A stretch of DNA of 64,000 nucleotides, from NCBI RefSeq assembly GCF_014332515.1, contig NZ_VFSD01000013.1:108178-172177 (forward strand), given 5' to 3'. The notes under the pieces were generated by a model that ran no database searches, was not told where the DNA came from, and saw only the letters and a program-made list of their open reading frames with translations. Numbering within the stretch: the stretch's first letter is position 1; each line of letters starts with the position of its first letter. Source of the stretch: Pontibacter beigongshangensis. GTDB taxonomy: Bacteria > Bacteroidota > Bacteroidia > Cytophagales > Hymenobacteraceae. Of the stretch, positions 56,682-64,000 are shown in pieces. The translations under genes and the position numbers were made by a program.

Positions 56682-57053
56682 GTAGTTGCAGGTTGTAGTA
56701 CAGTTGCAGCAAGTTAGGTATTTTTCGGGAGCGGGGAAAGCAGGGGGTTGCACGCTTTGGAAGAAGCAATTATTCTAATGAAAACGGCCCTCCGGAGGTA
56801 AAAAGAGACGCAAGACACAGGACATAAGGCACAGGACTCTTTTGTCTGAATCAGAATTACAGCATTAAAGAATGTGCAGCATTATGGTGTGAACAAAGAA
56901 TATTAATAATGGTTTTTTCCCATCTCAAAACCTGAATATCTCAAACTTTCTGGATCATTAGGTAATCGCCTCACTACAAGAACAGGTGGTTTCATGTCTG
57001 ATTTTTCAGATTGATGCTGCTATTCGCTAGCTTGCGTTCTTTCAACTTTTTCT
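56682..57053. other. 372-bp divergent gap
   Basis: Repeat locus 18 with its GTGTCCT words and TTTTGTCTGAATCAG (56840-56854) occupies the left half. The right half, ending 26 bp before the GNAT-like ATG, shows no clear signal. Confidence 0.5.
56768..56838 (-). repeat. Intergenic repeat, locus 18, with GTGTCCT module
   Basis: AATTATTCTAATGAAAAC, then GGCCCTCCGGAGG (to 56798), then words of the GACGCAAGACACAGGACA type (56805-56838). Read in the sense direction the words come first, as at loci 12 and 17. It points toward the hydrolase gene, 87 bp from its start. Confidence 0.85.
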
Positions 57054-58046
57054 ATGATCCGGTACCTGCGACACCACCAGCTAGACAAAACCCAATGGGA
57101 TGCCTGCATCTCCGCCTCCGCTGAGCGGCAGGTGTATGCCCTGTCGTGGTACCTGGATGTGGTGTCGCCGGGGTGGTGTGCCGTGGTGGAGGAGGAGCAG
57201 GGGAGGTATGTGGCGGTGCTGCCACTGCCGGTGGCCAGAAAGCTGGGGGTGCAATACCTGCGGCAGCCGTTGTTTTGTCAGCAGTTGGGTGTTTTTGCAA
57301 CAGCGCAGTATGATTACAATAAGGTAGGAGAGCTGCTGGAGGTGGCTCGGAGCCATTTCAGCCTCAGCACGACCTACAGCTTTAATACGGCCAACACAAA
57401 GGCGCTACAGCAGGTGCCAGAACTCCAGCAGGAGCTTCAAACTTTCTTCACCCATTACCTTCGGTTAGATAAACCTTATGAATCACTCTACAGGCATTAC
57501 TCCCGTGACCGCAAGCTGAACCTGAGGCGGGCACAGCAGGCAAACCTGCAGGTGGTGGAGCGGGATGATCCGGAGCCGATGATAACGTTCTTCAGGGAGC
57601 ATGTGCAGCACAAGATCTATGGTGGCGTGGCAGAGGAGGCCTATACGCTGCTGCGGAGGCTTTACCGGGAGCTGCAAAGCCGCCAAATGGTGAAGATGTG
57701 GTACACTGCCACAGCCGATGGCGAACTGAATGCGGCTGCCATGTTCATGTTCTACGGCGACCGGATTATTTACCTTTTTAATGCCGCCAACGCAGCAGGC
57801 AGAGCCGGGAACGGGCGTACGCTGCTGTTGAACGAGGTGATTAAGCAAAACGCAAACTCCAGCCGGATCCTGGATTTTGAAAGTCCCCAGCTGGAGAACA
57901 TCGCCCATTTCTACGCCAGCTTCGGCTCCACGGCTGTTCCATTCAGGATGTGGCAATTTAACCGCCTGCCGCTGCCCCTGAAGCTACTGCGGCAACTCCG
58001 GATGGATATCTACAGGAAGTTTACTGATAACTCTAAGCAGAAGTAG
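57054..58046 (+). CDS. GNAT/FemAB-like acyltransferase
   Basis: A 330-residue cytoplasmic protein. The C-terminal half has the GNAT/BioF2-like pattern: SRQMVKMWYTATADGELNAA, AAMFMFYGDRIIYLFNAAN and GNGRTLLLNEVIKQNANSS, with LDFESPQLENIAHFYASFG. The first 150 residues are a second, related fold, as in FemAB proteins. Possible roles are aminoacyl or acyl transfer in cell-wall or small-molecule synthesis; no substrate can be named. Alone, convergent with the phospholipase C-like gene. Confidence 0.75.
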   Translation: MIRYLRHHQLDKTQWDACISASAERQVYALSWYLDVVSPGWCAVVEEEQGRYVAVLPLPVARKLGVQYLRQPLFCQQLGVFATAQYDYNKVGELLEVARSHFSLSTTYSFNTANTKALQQVPELQQELQTFFTHYLRLDKPYESLYRHYSRDRKLNLRRAQQANLQVVERDDPEPMITFFREHVQHKIYGGVAEEAYTLLRRLYRELQSRQMVKMWYTATADGELNAAAMFMFYGDRIIYLFNAANAAGRAGNGRTLLLNEVIKQNANSSRILDFESPQLENIAHFYASFGSTAVPFRMWQFNRLPLPLKLLRQLRMDIYRKFTDNSKQK

Positions 58047-58161
58047 ACCTCGTAGCATGCGCAATTCCTGCGAGCGTCCGGGGAATGGTAGACATTTTGG
58101 AAAGGGAGAGCAATATTTTTCCGGGAAGAGACTCGCAGGAACTGCGCACGCTGCGAAGTCT
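58045..58161. terminator. Imperfect long inverted repeat between convergent genes
   Basis: Arms 58045-58077 and 58130-58161 share ATTCCTGCGAG/CTCGCAGGAA and GTGCGCA/TGCGCAC cores over about 30 bp, with more pairing inside (TCCGGGG/TTCCGGG). The loop is about 50 nt. It sits between two stop codons and could be a two-way terminator or a short non-autonomous element. Confidence 0.5.
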
Positions 58162-58179
58162 GCATAAATCGCCGCTTTT

Positions 58180-59211
58180 TTAGTCTTCTTCTCTAACACA
58201 GCATAATACCATGTGCTGCTGTAGCTGCTTCGGAGGTAGCGATGCTTCGCCTTCTTCACGGGCCTTATGCGGACCTTTGTCGTATTCTTTTTCCTCCATC
58301 TTCAGCAAATTGCGCTCTTCTTCTGATATGTCGCCGGTTAAGTGGGGCTGTCCGGCATCTACCCAGGCGGTGTACCAGAAGCTGGCTACGGTTTGTATAG
58401 CGAGCCGCATCTGTCGCTCTACCTGCCCGTTCAATTTATCGTGGTAAGCCCTGGAGAAGGCGCTGGAATAAACCCGCACAGTTTGGTTGTTGCGTACCTC
58501 AAAACTGTACTTCTTGTCTTCGTCGAACTGCTGGGTGAGCTCCCGCTCAAAGCGTAATACCGAATCTAAAGCCAAGTGCGCAGAAGTTACCAGGTCCCAG
58601 GCCCGGAGCTGCGGCTGCTCAATATAGGCAGCGGGGCCTACAAAAAAGTCATAATTATCAGAAAGGAGCTCCGGCAGCCGCGATTCCCAGAACCCATGGA
58701 TGCCCCGCTGCCCCGTTAGCTGGCCATTGTAGTTGTGGGTGGTGTGCAGCGGTACACAGGCATCGGCAATGTAATGCCCCAGGTCGGCGGAGATGCGGAG
58801 AATCCTGTCCACGTTTCGTGCTCTGAAAGCTTCTGTGAGTTGGTACTTCATCCGGTTGATGTGCCAGGGTACTATGCCGTAGGCCATCAGGGTGTCTTCG
58901 GAGTATTTCTCTACGGCTTGCTGCCAATAGCGGGGCATCTTGTAAATAGCACTGTCGCCGTACACGTCAATGTCGATGTAATGCCGGGGAGCCTCACCCT
59001 CTACGGCGTAGCGACGGCGGTCGGGGTTCACGGCATTTTCGGTGACGTAGCGGATGTGCTTTTTGTAGAACGTCACCATGTCGGGCGGCAGCGTGAAAAC
59101 TGCCAGCCTGTTGATGCGCTGGTGGGCAAAAAAGCCCCAGGCTGCACCTGAAAGCGGCAGCAGGAGCCAGCAGGCCAGAAAAAGTGCTATGATCCGAAAC
59201 GCAGCTGTCAT
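58180..59211 (-). CDS. Zinc-dependent phospholipase C/S1-P1 nuclease-fold protein
   Basis: A 343-residue exported enzyme with a trinuclear-zinc helical fold. The N-terminal helix is a signal sequence (LFLACWLLLPLSGAAW); in this fold the mature N-terminal Trp is a zinc ligand. Visible ligands are His30 (FFAHQRIN), His77 and Asp80 (PRHYIDID), His146, Asp150 and His156 (LGHYIADACVPLHTTHN), and His172 with Glu176 (GIHGFWE). The ATG at 59211 is chosen because the open frame upstream to 59271 begins only with TTG inside repeat locus 19. It may hydrolyse phospholipids or nucleic acids. Confidence 0.85.
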   Translation of the reverse strand: MTAAFRIIALFLACWLLLPLSGAAWGFFAHQRINRLAVFTLPPDMVTFYKKHIRYVTENAVNPDRRRYAVEGEAPRHYIDIDVYGDSAIYKMPRYWQQAVEKYSEDTLMAYGIVPWHINRMKYQLTEAFRARNVDRILRISADLGHYIADACVPLHTTHNYNGQLTGQRGIHGFWESRLPELLSDNYDFFVGPAAYIEQPQLRAWDLVTSAHLALDSVLRFERELTQQFDEDKKYSFEVRNNQTVRVYSSAFSRAYHDKLNGQVERQMRLAIQTVASFWYTAWVDAGQPHLTGDISEEERNLLKMEEKEYDKGPHKAREEGEASLPPKQLQQHMVLCCVREED

Positions 59212-59270
59212 AACCCTGACGTACGGATTTGCAACCGGCTGGGGTGCAGGAGTTTCGGAATTCTGCTGCA

Positions 59271-59300
59271 AATTATTCGAATGAAAAAGGCCTTCCAGAT
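59271..59300 (-). repeat. Intergenic repeat, locus 19
   Basis: AATTATTCGAATG, an A-run, then GGCCTTCCAGATG. Sense to both neighbours. Confidence 0.75.
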
Positions 59301-59446
59301 GCTCTGAGATGTTAGATACTAGACTCCTTTAAGTGTAGAGTTAAAAGTTATGAGTTAAAAGTTAAGAGTTGACTGGAGTTTTCCGGTTCCTCTTCAAACC
59401 AACCATTTAACCATGTAGCCATTTAATAATCAACAACCAGCAACCA

Positions 59447-59479
59447 AATTATTCGAATGAAACTAGCCTTCCGGAGGGT
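59447..59479 (-). repeat. Intergenic repeat, locus 20
   Basis: AATTATTCGAATGAAACTAG, then CCTTCCGGAGGG, followed by TACTGCTGCACCTG. 84 bp after the def stop in the sense direction. Confidence 0.82.
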
Positions 59480-59507
59480 ACTGCTGCACCTGAGTAGCCA
59501 GCAGCAA

Positions 59508-59546
59508 AAAGCGGCCTGCCACTTTAAGAGTAGCAGACCGCTTTTC
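59508..59546 (-). terminator. Hairpin terminator after def
   Basis: AAAAGCGGCCTGC (59508-59520) pairs with GCAGACCGCTTTT (59534-59546), one wobble on the minus strand, loop 13 nt. 17 bp after the def stop. Ends with four T on either strand. Confidence 0.65.
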
Positions 59547-59562
59547 GGCAAACAGGAAAGTC

Positions 59563-60132
59563 TTAGCGTTTCTTGCTTAGCGCCGGGAACTTCATCTTGT
59601 AGTCGGCATCCACATCGCCCTTGGTTATTTTAGTGAGCTTGTTTTTGAGCAGACGCTTTTTCAGGCCAGACAGGTGGTCGGTGAAAAGGATACCCTCGAT
59701 GTGGTCATACTCATGCTGGATCACGCGGGCGGTCATGCCGTCGTAGGTGTCGGTGTGCTCGTTCCAGTCTTCGTCGAAGTAGCGGATCACGATGCGCTCG
59801 GGGCGGTACACCACCTCCCGCACGCCGGGTATGCTCAGGCAGCCTTCCTCAAAGCCCCACTCTTCGCCGTCTTCTTCTATTATCTCCGGGTTAATGAAGG
59901 CTTTTTTAACACCTTTGCCCTCATCTTCGTCATCCATCATGGGTTCAGAGTCTATCACAAACAGGCGGACGCTCTTGCTGATCTGGGGGGCGGCCAGGCC
60001 CACGCCATGGGCATGGTACATGGTGGCATACATGTCTTCCACGAGCTCTTTCAGGGCAGGATAGTCCTGGGGGATGTCCTGCGCGTACTCTTTCAGTACA
60101 GGGTCGCCATAGGCTGTAATCGGGTAAATCAT
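59563..60132 (-). CDS. def: Peptide deformylase
   Basis: Removes the formyl group from N-terminal Met of new proteins. 189 residues with all three motifs: GVGLAAPQ (43-50), EGCLS (96-100, metal ligand Cys98) and QHEYDH (139-144, ligands His140 and His144, catalytic Glu141). The metal is usually Fe(II) in vivo. Its ATG overlaps the stop of ruvX by four bases (ATGA), so it is translated from the same mRNA by coupling. Confidence 0.97.
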   Translation of the reverse strand: MIYPITAYGDPVLKEYAQDIPQDYPALKELVEDMYATMYHAHGVGLAAPQISKSVRLFVIDSEPMMDDEDEGKGVKKAFINPEIIEEDGEEWGFEEGCLSIPGVREVVYRPERIVIRYFDEDWNEHTDTYDGMTARVIQHEYDHIEGILFTDHLSGLKKRLLKNKLTKITKGDVDADYKMKFPALSKKR

Positions 60133-60545
60133 ATGGTTCTGCTTTCTAAATACGATTGTAAAATAATGGCGGCACTTACACGGTCTACGGTGCCTTTGTC
60201 CTGCCGGTCTTTCTTTTTGAGCCCGCCTGCCAGCATGGCCTGCTGGGCCATGCGTGAGGTAAAACGCTCATCTACGGTGTGCACGGGCGTAGCCGGAAAT
60301 TCCTTCTGCAGCTTCCGCACAAAGCCGACTACGTGCTGCGTGGCATCGGTCGGGTTGCCCATCAGGTTGCGCGGCATGCCTACCACAAAAGCATCTACAG
60401 GCTCGCGCTGCAGGTAGCCCTTCAGGAAAGACAACACATCTTTGGCATGAACGGTTTCCAGAGGGTTCGCGATTAGCTGCAGCGCGTCTGTCACGGCAAT
60501 GCCCACCCTTTTGTTTCCGTAATCGATTGCCAGAATTCTTCCCAT
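60129..60545 (-). CDS. ruvX: Putative Holliday junction resolvase RuvX/YqgF
   Basis: A 138-residue RNase H-like nuclease of the YqgF family, linked to pre-16S rRNA 5'-end maturation and resolution of junctions. The family motifs are ILAIDYGNKRVGIAV (first acidic residue Asp in IDYG), VVGMPRNLMGNPTDAT, and VDERFTSRMAQQ. The ATG at 60545 gives the standard start (MGRILAIDYG); 53 upstream codons in the same frame are rich in Cys and Leu and not conserved. Overlaps def by 4 bp. Confidence 0.93.
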   Translation of the reverse strand: MGRILAIDYGNKRVGIAVTDALQLIANPLETVHAKDVLSFLKGYLQREPVDAFVVGMPRNLMGNPTDATQHVVGFVRKLQKEFPATPVHTVDERFTSRMAQQAMLAGGLKKKDRQDKGTVDRVSAAIILQSYLESRTI

Positions 60546-60852
60546 TGTTGCAGCGGTGCGTATGCTACAATGGCAGCCTGCTGGCAGGTGTTGTAAGTGT
60601 AGCACACAATTTGTACTGCAAAGGTAATATATTTTCAAGCTTTTTTTCGTGACAAGGTGTAGCAGCGGCTGGCATAGCCGGAAAAGGTGTAAAAAGTTAC
60701 GCAATCAGAACAAATCTTGTACCTTTTGGTGTTAGGCTAGAACATAGCCGTAACAACCAAGGTAAAAGAAAAGAGACCATTCCCTTTTTTTTATTAGATT
60801 TAGCAGGTGAATAACCAGTAAGATATTTTCCCATTTTATTTAGATTACAGAA
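60546..60852. other. 307-bp divergent gap between ruvX and the processing protease
   Basis: No repeat of either family is seen. A TTAGATTTAG at about 60797 is close to a -7 box for the protease gene. No gene. Confidence 0.4.
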
Positions 60853-62538
60853 ATGAGTGAAGAGCCAACAAATTCCCAGCAGGAACCTACACCTAAGCCA
60901 CAGCGCAACTGGCAAGGCAATTCCTTGTTTCAGATCAGGTTGCCTTTGTATATAGCCATGGCCCTGGTAATAGGCGTGCTGATAGGTGCCAACACCTTTT
61001 CGCCCTCTACCGGCAACCCGCAGGACACTGCCAAAAGCTACCTGAAGTTCCGCGATATCCTGAGCTACATAGACCGCGACTATGTAGACACGGTTAACAT
61101 TACGGAGCTCTCCGATTATGCCATCACTAAAATGCTGGAGAAGCTGGACCCGCACACCTCCTACATACCGGCGGCGCAACTGGCCATGGCCCGCTCTTAC
61201 CTCGAAGGCGATTTTGAAGGCATCGGCGTGGAGTTCAACATCTTTAAAGACACCATTTATGTGGTGACGCCGATCAGCGGAGGGCCCTCTGAGGCAGCCG
61301 GTATACAGGCAGGCGACAAGATTGTTAAAGTAAACAACGAGACGGTAGCCGGTATCGGCATTACCAACGAAGGCGTGTTCAAGCGCCTGCGTGGCCCCAA
61401 AGGCAGCAAAGTAACCATGGCCATCCAGCGGAAAGGCACCAACAAGCCCCTGAACTTTACCATAAGCCGGAGCAAGATCCCGACAAGGTCTGTGGACGTG
61501 AGCTACATGGTAGACGAGAACACAGGCTACATTAAGGTGAGTCGTTTTTCGGCCAACACCTTTGAGGAGTTTAAGCAGGCACTTTCCGGCCTCAGGAAAA
61601 AAAATATGAAACAGCTGATCCTGGACCTGCGTGGCAACCCGGGCGGCTACATGGACCACGCCACCCGCATGGCCGATGAGTTTCTGGCGGGCAACAAGCT
61701 CATTGTGTATACCGACGGCAAAGGCTCCAAATATGACTCAAAAACGTTTGCCAGAACCAAAGGCGAATTTGAGAGCGGTGCCCTCATCGTGCTGGTAGAC
61801 GAGGGGAGTGCCTCCGCCTCCGAGATTGTGGCAGGTGCCTTGCAAGACAACGACCGTGCCCTGATCGTGGGGCGCCGCTCATTCGGAAAAGGGCTCGTGC
61901 AGATGCCAATTCCGATGAATGATGGCTCTGAGCTCCGGCTTACCATATCGCGCTACTACACGCCAAGCGGCCGCTCTATCCAGAAGCCCTATGTGGCCGG
62001 ATCGGAAGAATACCAGCTCGACATGCTCCACAGGTTTGAGCGCGGCGAGTATTTCCACCCGGACAGCAGCCTGTTTGTAGACTCGCTGAAGTACAAGACT
62101 GCCCGCGGCCGAACCGTGTATGGCGGCGGCGGCATTATGCCCGATGTGTTTGTGGCCCGCGACACCACCGAGCTGTCGGAGTACATGAGCCAGCTGTACA
62201 GCAAGAATGTGATCCGGGAGTATACGCTGAGCTACTACCGCGACCACAGAAAAGAGCTGGACAAAATGCCTTTCGACCGGTTTCAGAAAAACTTTGAAGT
62301 AACCGACAAGATGCTGCAGGAAGTGGTGCGGCTGGCAAAGAGCGCCGACATTGACTATGACGAAGAACAGTTCAGTCGTTCCAAAAACCTGCTCCGCAAC
62401 AACCTGAAAGCCTTTATCGGGCGCAGCGTGTACGGCAACGACGGCTTTTTTCCGGTGCTGCACGAATCGGACGAAGAGTTTCAGGAGGCGCTTAAGCAGT
62501 TCTCCAGGGCAGGGCAGCTGGCGAAGGGCGGTGCCTAG
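60853..62538 (+). CDS. C-terminal processing peptidase, S41 family
   Basis: A 561-residue protease anchored in the membrane by one helix (about 28-47), with its bulk in the periplasm. A PDZ domain covers about 125-205 (GIGVEFNIFKDTIYVVTPIS, AGIQAGDKIVKVNNE). The S41 domain follows, with Ser321 and Glu324 (GSASASEIV) and Lys346 (SFGKGLVQ), the triad spacing of CtpA. The C-terminal 180 residues are an extra helical domain common in Bacteroidota. It probably trims or removes envelope proteins. Single gene. Confidence 0.93.
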   Translation: MSEEPTNSQQEPTPKPQRNWQGNSLFQIRLPLYIAMALVIGVLIGANTFSPSTGNPQDTAKSYLKFRDILSYIDRDYVDTVNITELSDYAITKMLEKLDPHTSYIPAAQLAMARSYLEGDFEGIGVEFNIFKDTIYVVTPISGGPSEAAGIQAGDKIVKVNNETVAGIGITNEGVFKRLRGPKGSKVTMAIQRKGTNKPLNFTISRSKIPTRSVDVSYMVDENTGYIKVSRFSANTFEEFKQALSGLRKKNMKQLILDLRGNPGGYMDHATRMADEFLAGNKLIVYTDGKGSKYDSKTFARTKGEFESGALIVLVDEGSASASEIVAGALQDNDRALIVGRRSFGKGLVQMPIPMNDGSELRLTISRYYTPSGRSIQKPYVAGSEEYQLDMLHRFERGEYFHPDSSLFVDSLKYKTARGRTVYGGGGIMPDVFVARDTTELSEYMSQLYSKNVIREYTLSYYRDHRKELDKMPFDRFQKNFEVTDKMLQEVVRLAKSADIDYDEEQFSRSKNLLRNNLKAFIGRSVYGNDGFFPVLHESDEEFQEALKQFSRAGQLAKGGA

Positions 62539-62542
62539 GGCC

Positions 62543-62576
62543 AGACACAGGATGTCAGACGCAGGACACAGGACTT
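62543..62576 (+). repeat. GTGTCCT-family word repeat
   Basis: AGACACAGGATGTCAGACGC followed by AGGACACAGGACT, then a T-run, 5 bp after the protease stop. A separate word stretch (CAGCAATTAGCAATTAACTA) is at 62661-62680. Confidence 0.7.
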
Positions 62577-62768
62577 TTTAGTAAGATTGGAGATTGCCAT
62601 TAAGCACCCACCTTTCAAGTATGTTAAAAATATGAGGCTATGAGCTCAACAATTTAACAAACAGCAATTAGCAATTAACTACCAGCATAAACGAAACGCT
62701 ACTGAGAGATAAGAAGTATCTAACAGTAGCGTTTCATCGTTTTACAGTCATAGCACAGGAGGTGACCC

Positions 62769-63929
62769 ATGGCGTACTATTATAAGTTAGGCAATATCCC
62801 GCATAAGCGGCACACACATTTCCGTCAGCCCGACGGCAGCCTGTATGCGGAGCAACTGGTGGGCACCCTGGGTTTTAGCGGTGTCGCCTCACTGCTCTAC
62901 CACATTAACCCGCCTACGCGCATCAGCAGAATAGAAGAGCCGGTACCTTATGCGCCTAAAGTGGCTGAAGGAGTTAAACTTGCGCCGCACCACCTGCGCA
63001 CGTTGCACCAAACCGAAACCGGCGCCGACTACCTGAGCGCCCGCAAAACCCTGCTCCTCAACCACGATGTAACTATCAGCATCTGCCGCCCTACTGAGAG
63101 GGAGATGAGCTACTCCTACAAAAATGCGCAGGCCGATGAGGTGGTGTTTGTACACGAGGGCAGGGGCGAGCTGCATTCCCAGATGGGCAGGCTGGCGTTC
63201 AGCGAAGGCGACTATATCGTGATTCCGCGCACCATTATTCACCAGTTTCATTTTGCAGAAGGGCCTGTCCGGTTACTGATCATCGAATCGTTCAGCCCGG
63301 TAGAAACTGTGCGCCGCTACCGCAACCACTTCGGGCAGCTGCTGGAGCACGCGCCTTACTGCGAGCGTGACCTGCGCCCGCCACACGAGCTCTTACCGTA
63401 CCAGTTGGGGGGCGAGCACCTGGTGCAGATCAAGAAGGAAGGTTTTCTGCACCAGTACTATTACGATTTCAGTCCGTACGATGTGGTGGGTTGGGACGGC
63501 TACTTCTACCCCTACGCCTTTTCCATCTACGATTTCGAGCCCATAACAGGGCGTGTGCACCAGCCGCCTCCGGTGCACCAGACCTTTGAGGCGCATAATT
63601 TCGTGATCTGCTCTTTTGTGCCGCGCCTCTTCGATTACCATCCGCTCTCTATTCCGGTTCCGTATAACCACTCCAACGTAGACTCCGATGAGGTGCTGTA
63701 CTATGTGGCTGGCGATTTTATGAGCCGCAAAGGCGTAGAAAAGGCCTCTTTCACGATACACCCCGGCGGTATCCCGCATGGGCCGCACCCGGGCACCGTA
63801 GAGGCCAGCATTGGCAAGAAAGAAACCAAAGAGTACGCCGTTATGATCGACACTTTTAAGCCCCTGCACCTGACCGAGGAGGCGCTTGCGCACCTGGATG
63901 AGAAGTACCCGATGAGCTGGAAAGTGTGA
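62769..63929 (+). CDS. hmgA: Homogentisate 1,2-dioxygenase
   Basis: Opens the ring of homogentisate to maleylacetoacetate in tyrosine/phenylalanine breakdown. A 386-residue cupin-fold iron enzyme, shorter than the ~430-residue proteobacterial and human forms. Likely iron ligands are His301, Glu308 (or Asp307) and His337 (PYNHSNVDSDEVLYY and GGIPHGPHPG). In human HGD the Glu is six residues after the first His; here six gives Asp and seven gives Glu. The ATG at 62769 has a strong AGGAGGTGA site four bases upstream, unusual for this genome. The rest of the operon, if any, is outside the window. Confidence 0.88.
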   Translation: MAYYYKLGNIPHKRHTHFRQPDGSLYAEQLVGTLGFSGVASLLYHINPPTRISRIEEPVPYAPKVAEGVKLAPHHLRTLHQTETGADYLSARKTLLLNHDVTISICRPTEREMSYSYKNAQADEVVFVHEGRGELHSQMGRLAFSEGDYIVIPRTIIHQFHFAEGPVRLLIIESFSPVETVRRYRNHFGQLLEHAPYCERDLRPPHELLPYQLGGEHLVQIKKEGFLHQYYYDFSPYDVVGWDGYFYPYAFSIYDFEPITGRVHQPPPVHQTFEAHNFVICSFVPRLFDYHPLSIPVPYNHSNVDSDEVLYYVAGDFMSRKGVEKASFTIHPGGIPHGPHPGTVEASIGKKETKEYAVMIDTFKPLHLTEEALAHLDEKYPMSWKV

Positions 63930-64000
63930 GCAGCCTGAAAGCCCCGAAAACAAGCAGAATGTGCGTCTGATTTTTTTGGGAACGTTATATTTTTAAATTG

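Larger units (their letters stand above)
59212..59562. other. 351-bp gap with repeat loci 19 and 20
   Basis: Between the repeats are words of the type GAGTTAAAAGTTATGAG (59338-59354) and CAACCATTTAACCATGTAG (59399-59417), and GATGTTAGATACTAGAC (59309-59325). The def hairpin is at the right end. No gene. Confidence 0.6.

Noticed and set aside
60697..61659. A 320-codon minus-strand frame opposite the processing protease
   Set aside because: Antisense to the PDZ/S41 coding region; no recognisable domain.

Overview
The window looks like a chromosomal segment of a Bacteroidota species, most likely order Cytophagales and close to the Pontibacter/Hymenobacter group. The evidence is a C-terminal Por (type IX) secretion sorting domain on one exported protein, Bacteroidota-type promoter boxes (TAnnTTTG), Shine-Dalgarno sites that are weak at most starts, DUF4142 and DUF202 proteins, an archaeal/eukaryal-type ProS, and a complete kynurenine-to-aminomuconate branch. 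No rRNA, tRNA, CRISPR array, prophage or insertion sequence is visible. The placement is inferred from gene content, not from a marker-gene search.

Layout. 0-7.6 kb: proS (cut by the window edge), a low-complexity lipoprotein, a FadL-like outer-membrane protein, a DPP IV-type peptidase and an HPP membrane protein. 7.8-11.5 kb: a ClC channel homologue, a sigma factor with a small partner ORF, and clpP. 11.5-27.4 kb: tryptophan/kynurenine catabolism (aminomuconate-semialdehyde dehydrogenase-like ALDH, an unusual SDR, nbaC, ACMSD, kmo, kynU), interspersed with AlkB, an MscS-type channel and a Kef-type antiporter. 27.9-36 kb: asnS, rpoN, a PAP2-like protein, a T9SS cargo protein, a PaaG-like enoyl-CoA hydratase and an exported protein. 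36.5-45.8 kb: two tandem DUF4142 lipoproteins, uvrA, two DUF202 proteins, an alpha-amylase-family enzyme with a TetR regulator, a truncated haemoglobin and a LOG-family protein. 46-54.5 kb: a MacB-like permease, queA, ispD, an ABC ATPase, a DUF2795 protein, a DUF349 protein and ettA. 54.9-64 kb: a 31-residue membrane peptide candidate, a beta-lactamase-like hydrolase, a GNAT/FemAB-like protein, a zinc phospholipase C-like protein, def-ruvX, a C-terminal processing protease and homogentisate dioxygenase.

How the genes fit together. Kmo, KynU, NbaC, ACMSD and the ALDH carry kynurenine through 3-hydroxykynurenine, 3-hydroxyanthranilate, aminocarboxymuconate semialdehyde and aminomuconate semialdehyde to aminomuconate. 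No tryptophan dioxygenase, kynurenine formamidase or aminomuconate deaminase is recognised here. The PaaG-like hydratase and homogentisate dioxygenase extend the theme of aromatic-compound breakdown. Most other genes are housekeeping genes in short operons or alone.

The most unusual content is between the genes. A family of short repeats occurs at 20 intergenic loci (21 monomers). Read in the sense direction it is CCTCCGGAGGGCC, a run of T, then GATTAGAATAATT, usually preceded by a (CAG)n-rich stretch. Wherever the two flanking genes point the same way, the element points the same way too (12 of 12 copies, in 8 gaps). In one convergent gap two copies stand head to head and make a 137-bp palindrome. 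A second layer of word-like degenerate tandem repeats (GTGTCCT/GTGTCTT, AGAAATT, AGCACATT and others) fills many of the same gaps. Several gene ends also carry long, perfect hairpins of 22 to 31 bp with no U-tract.
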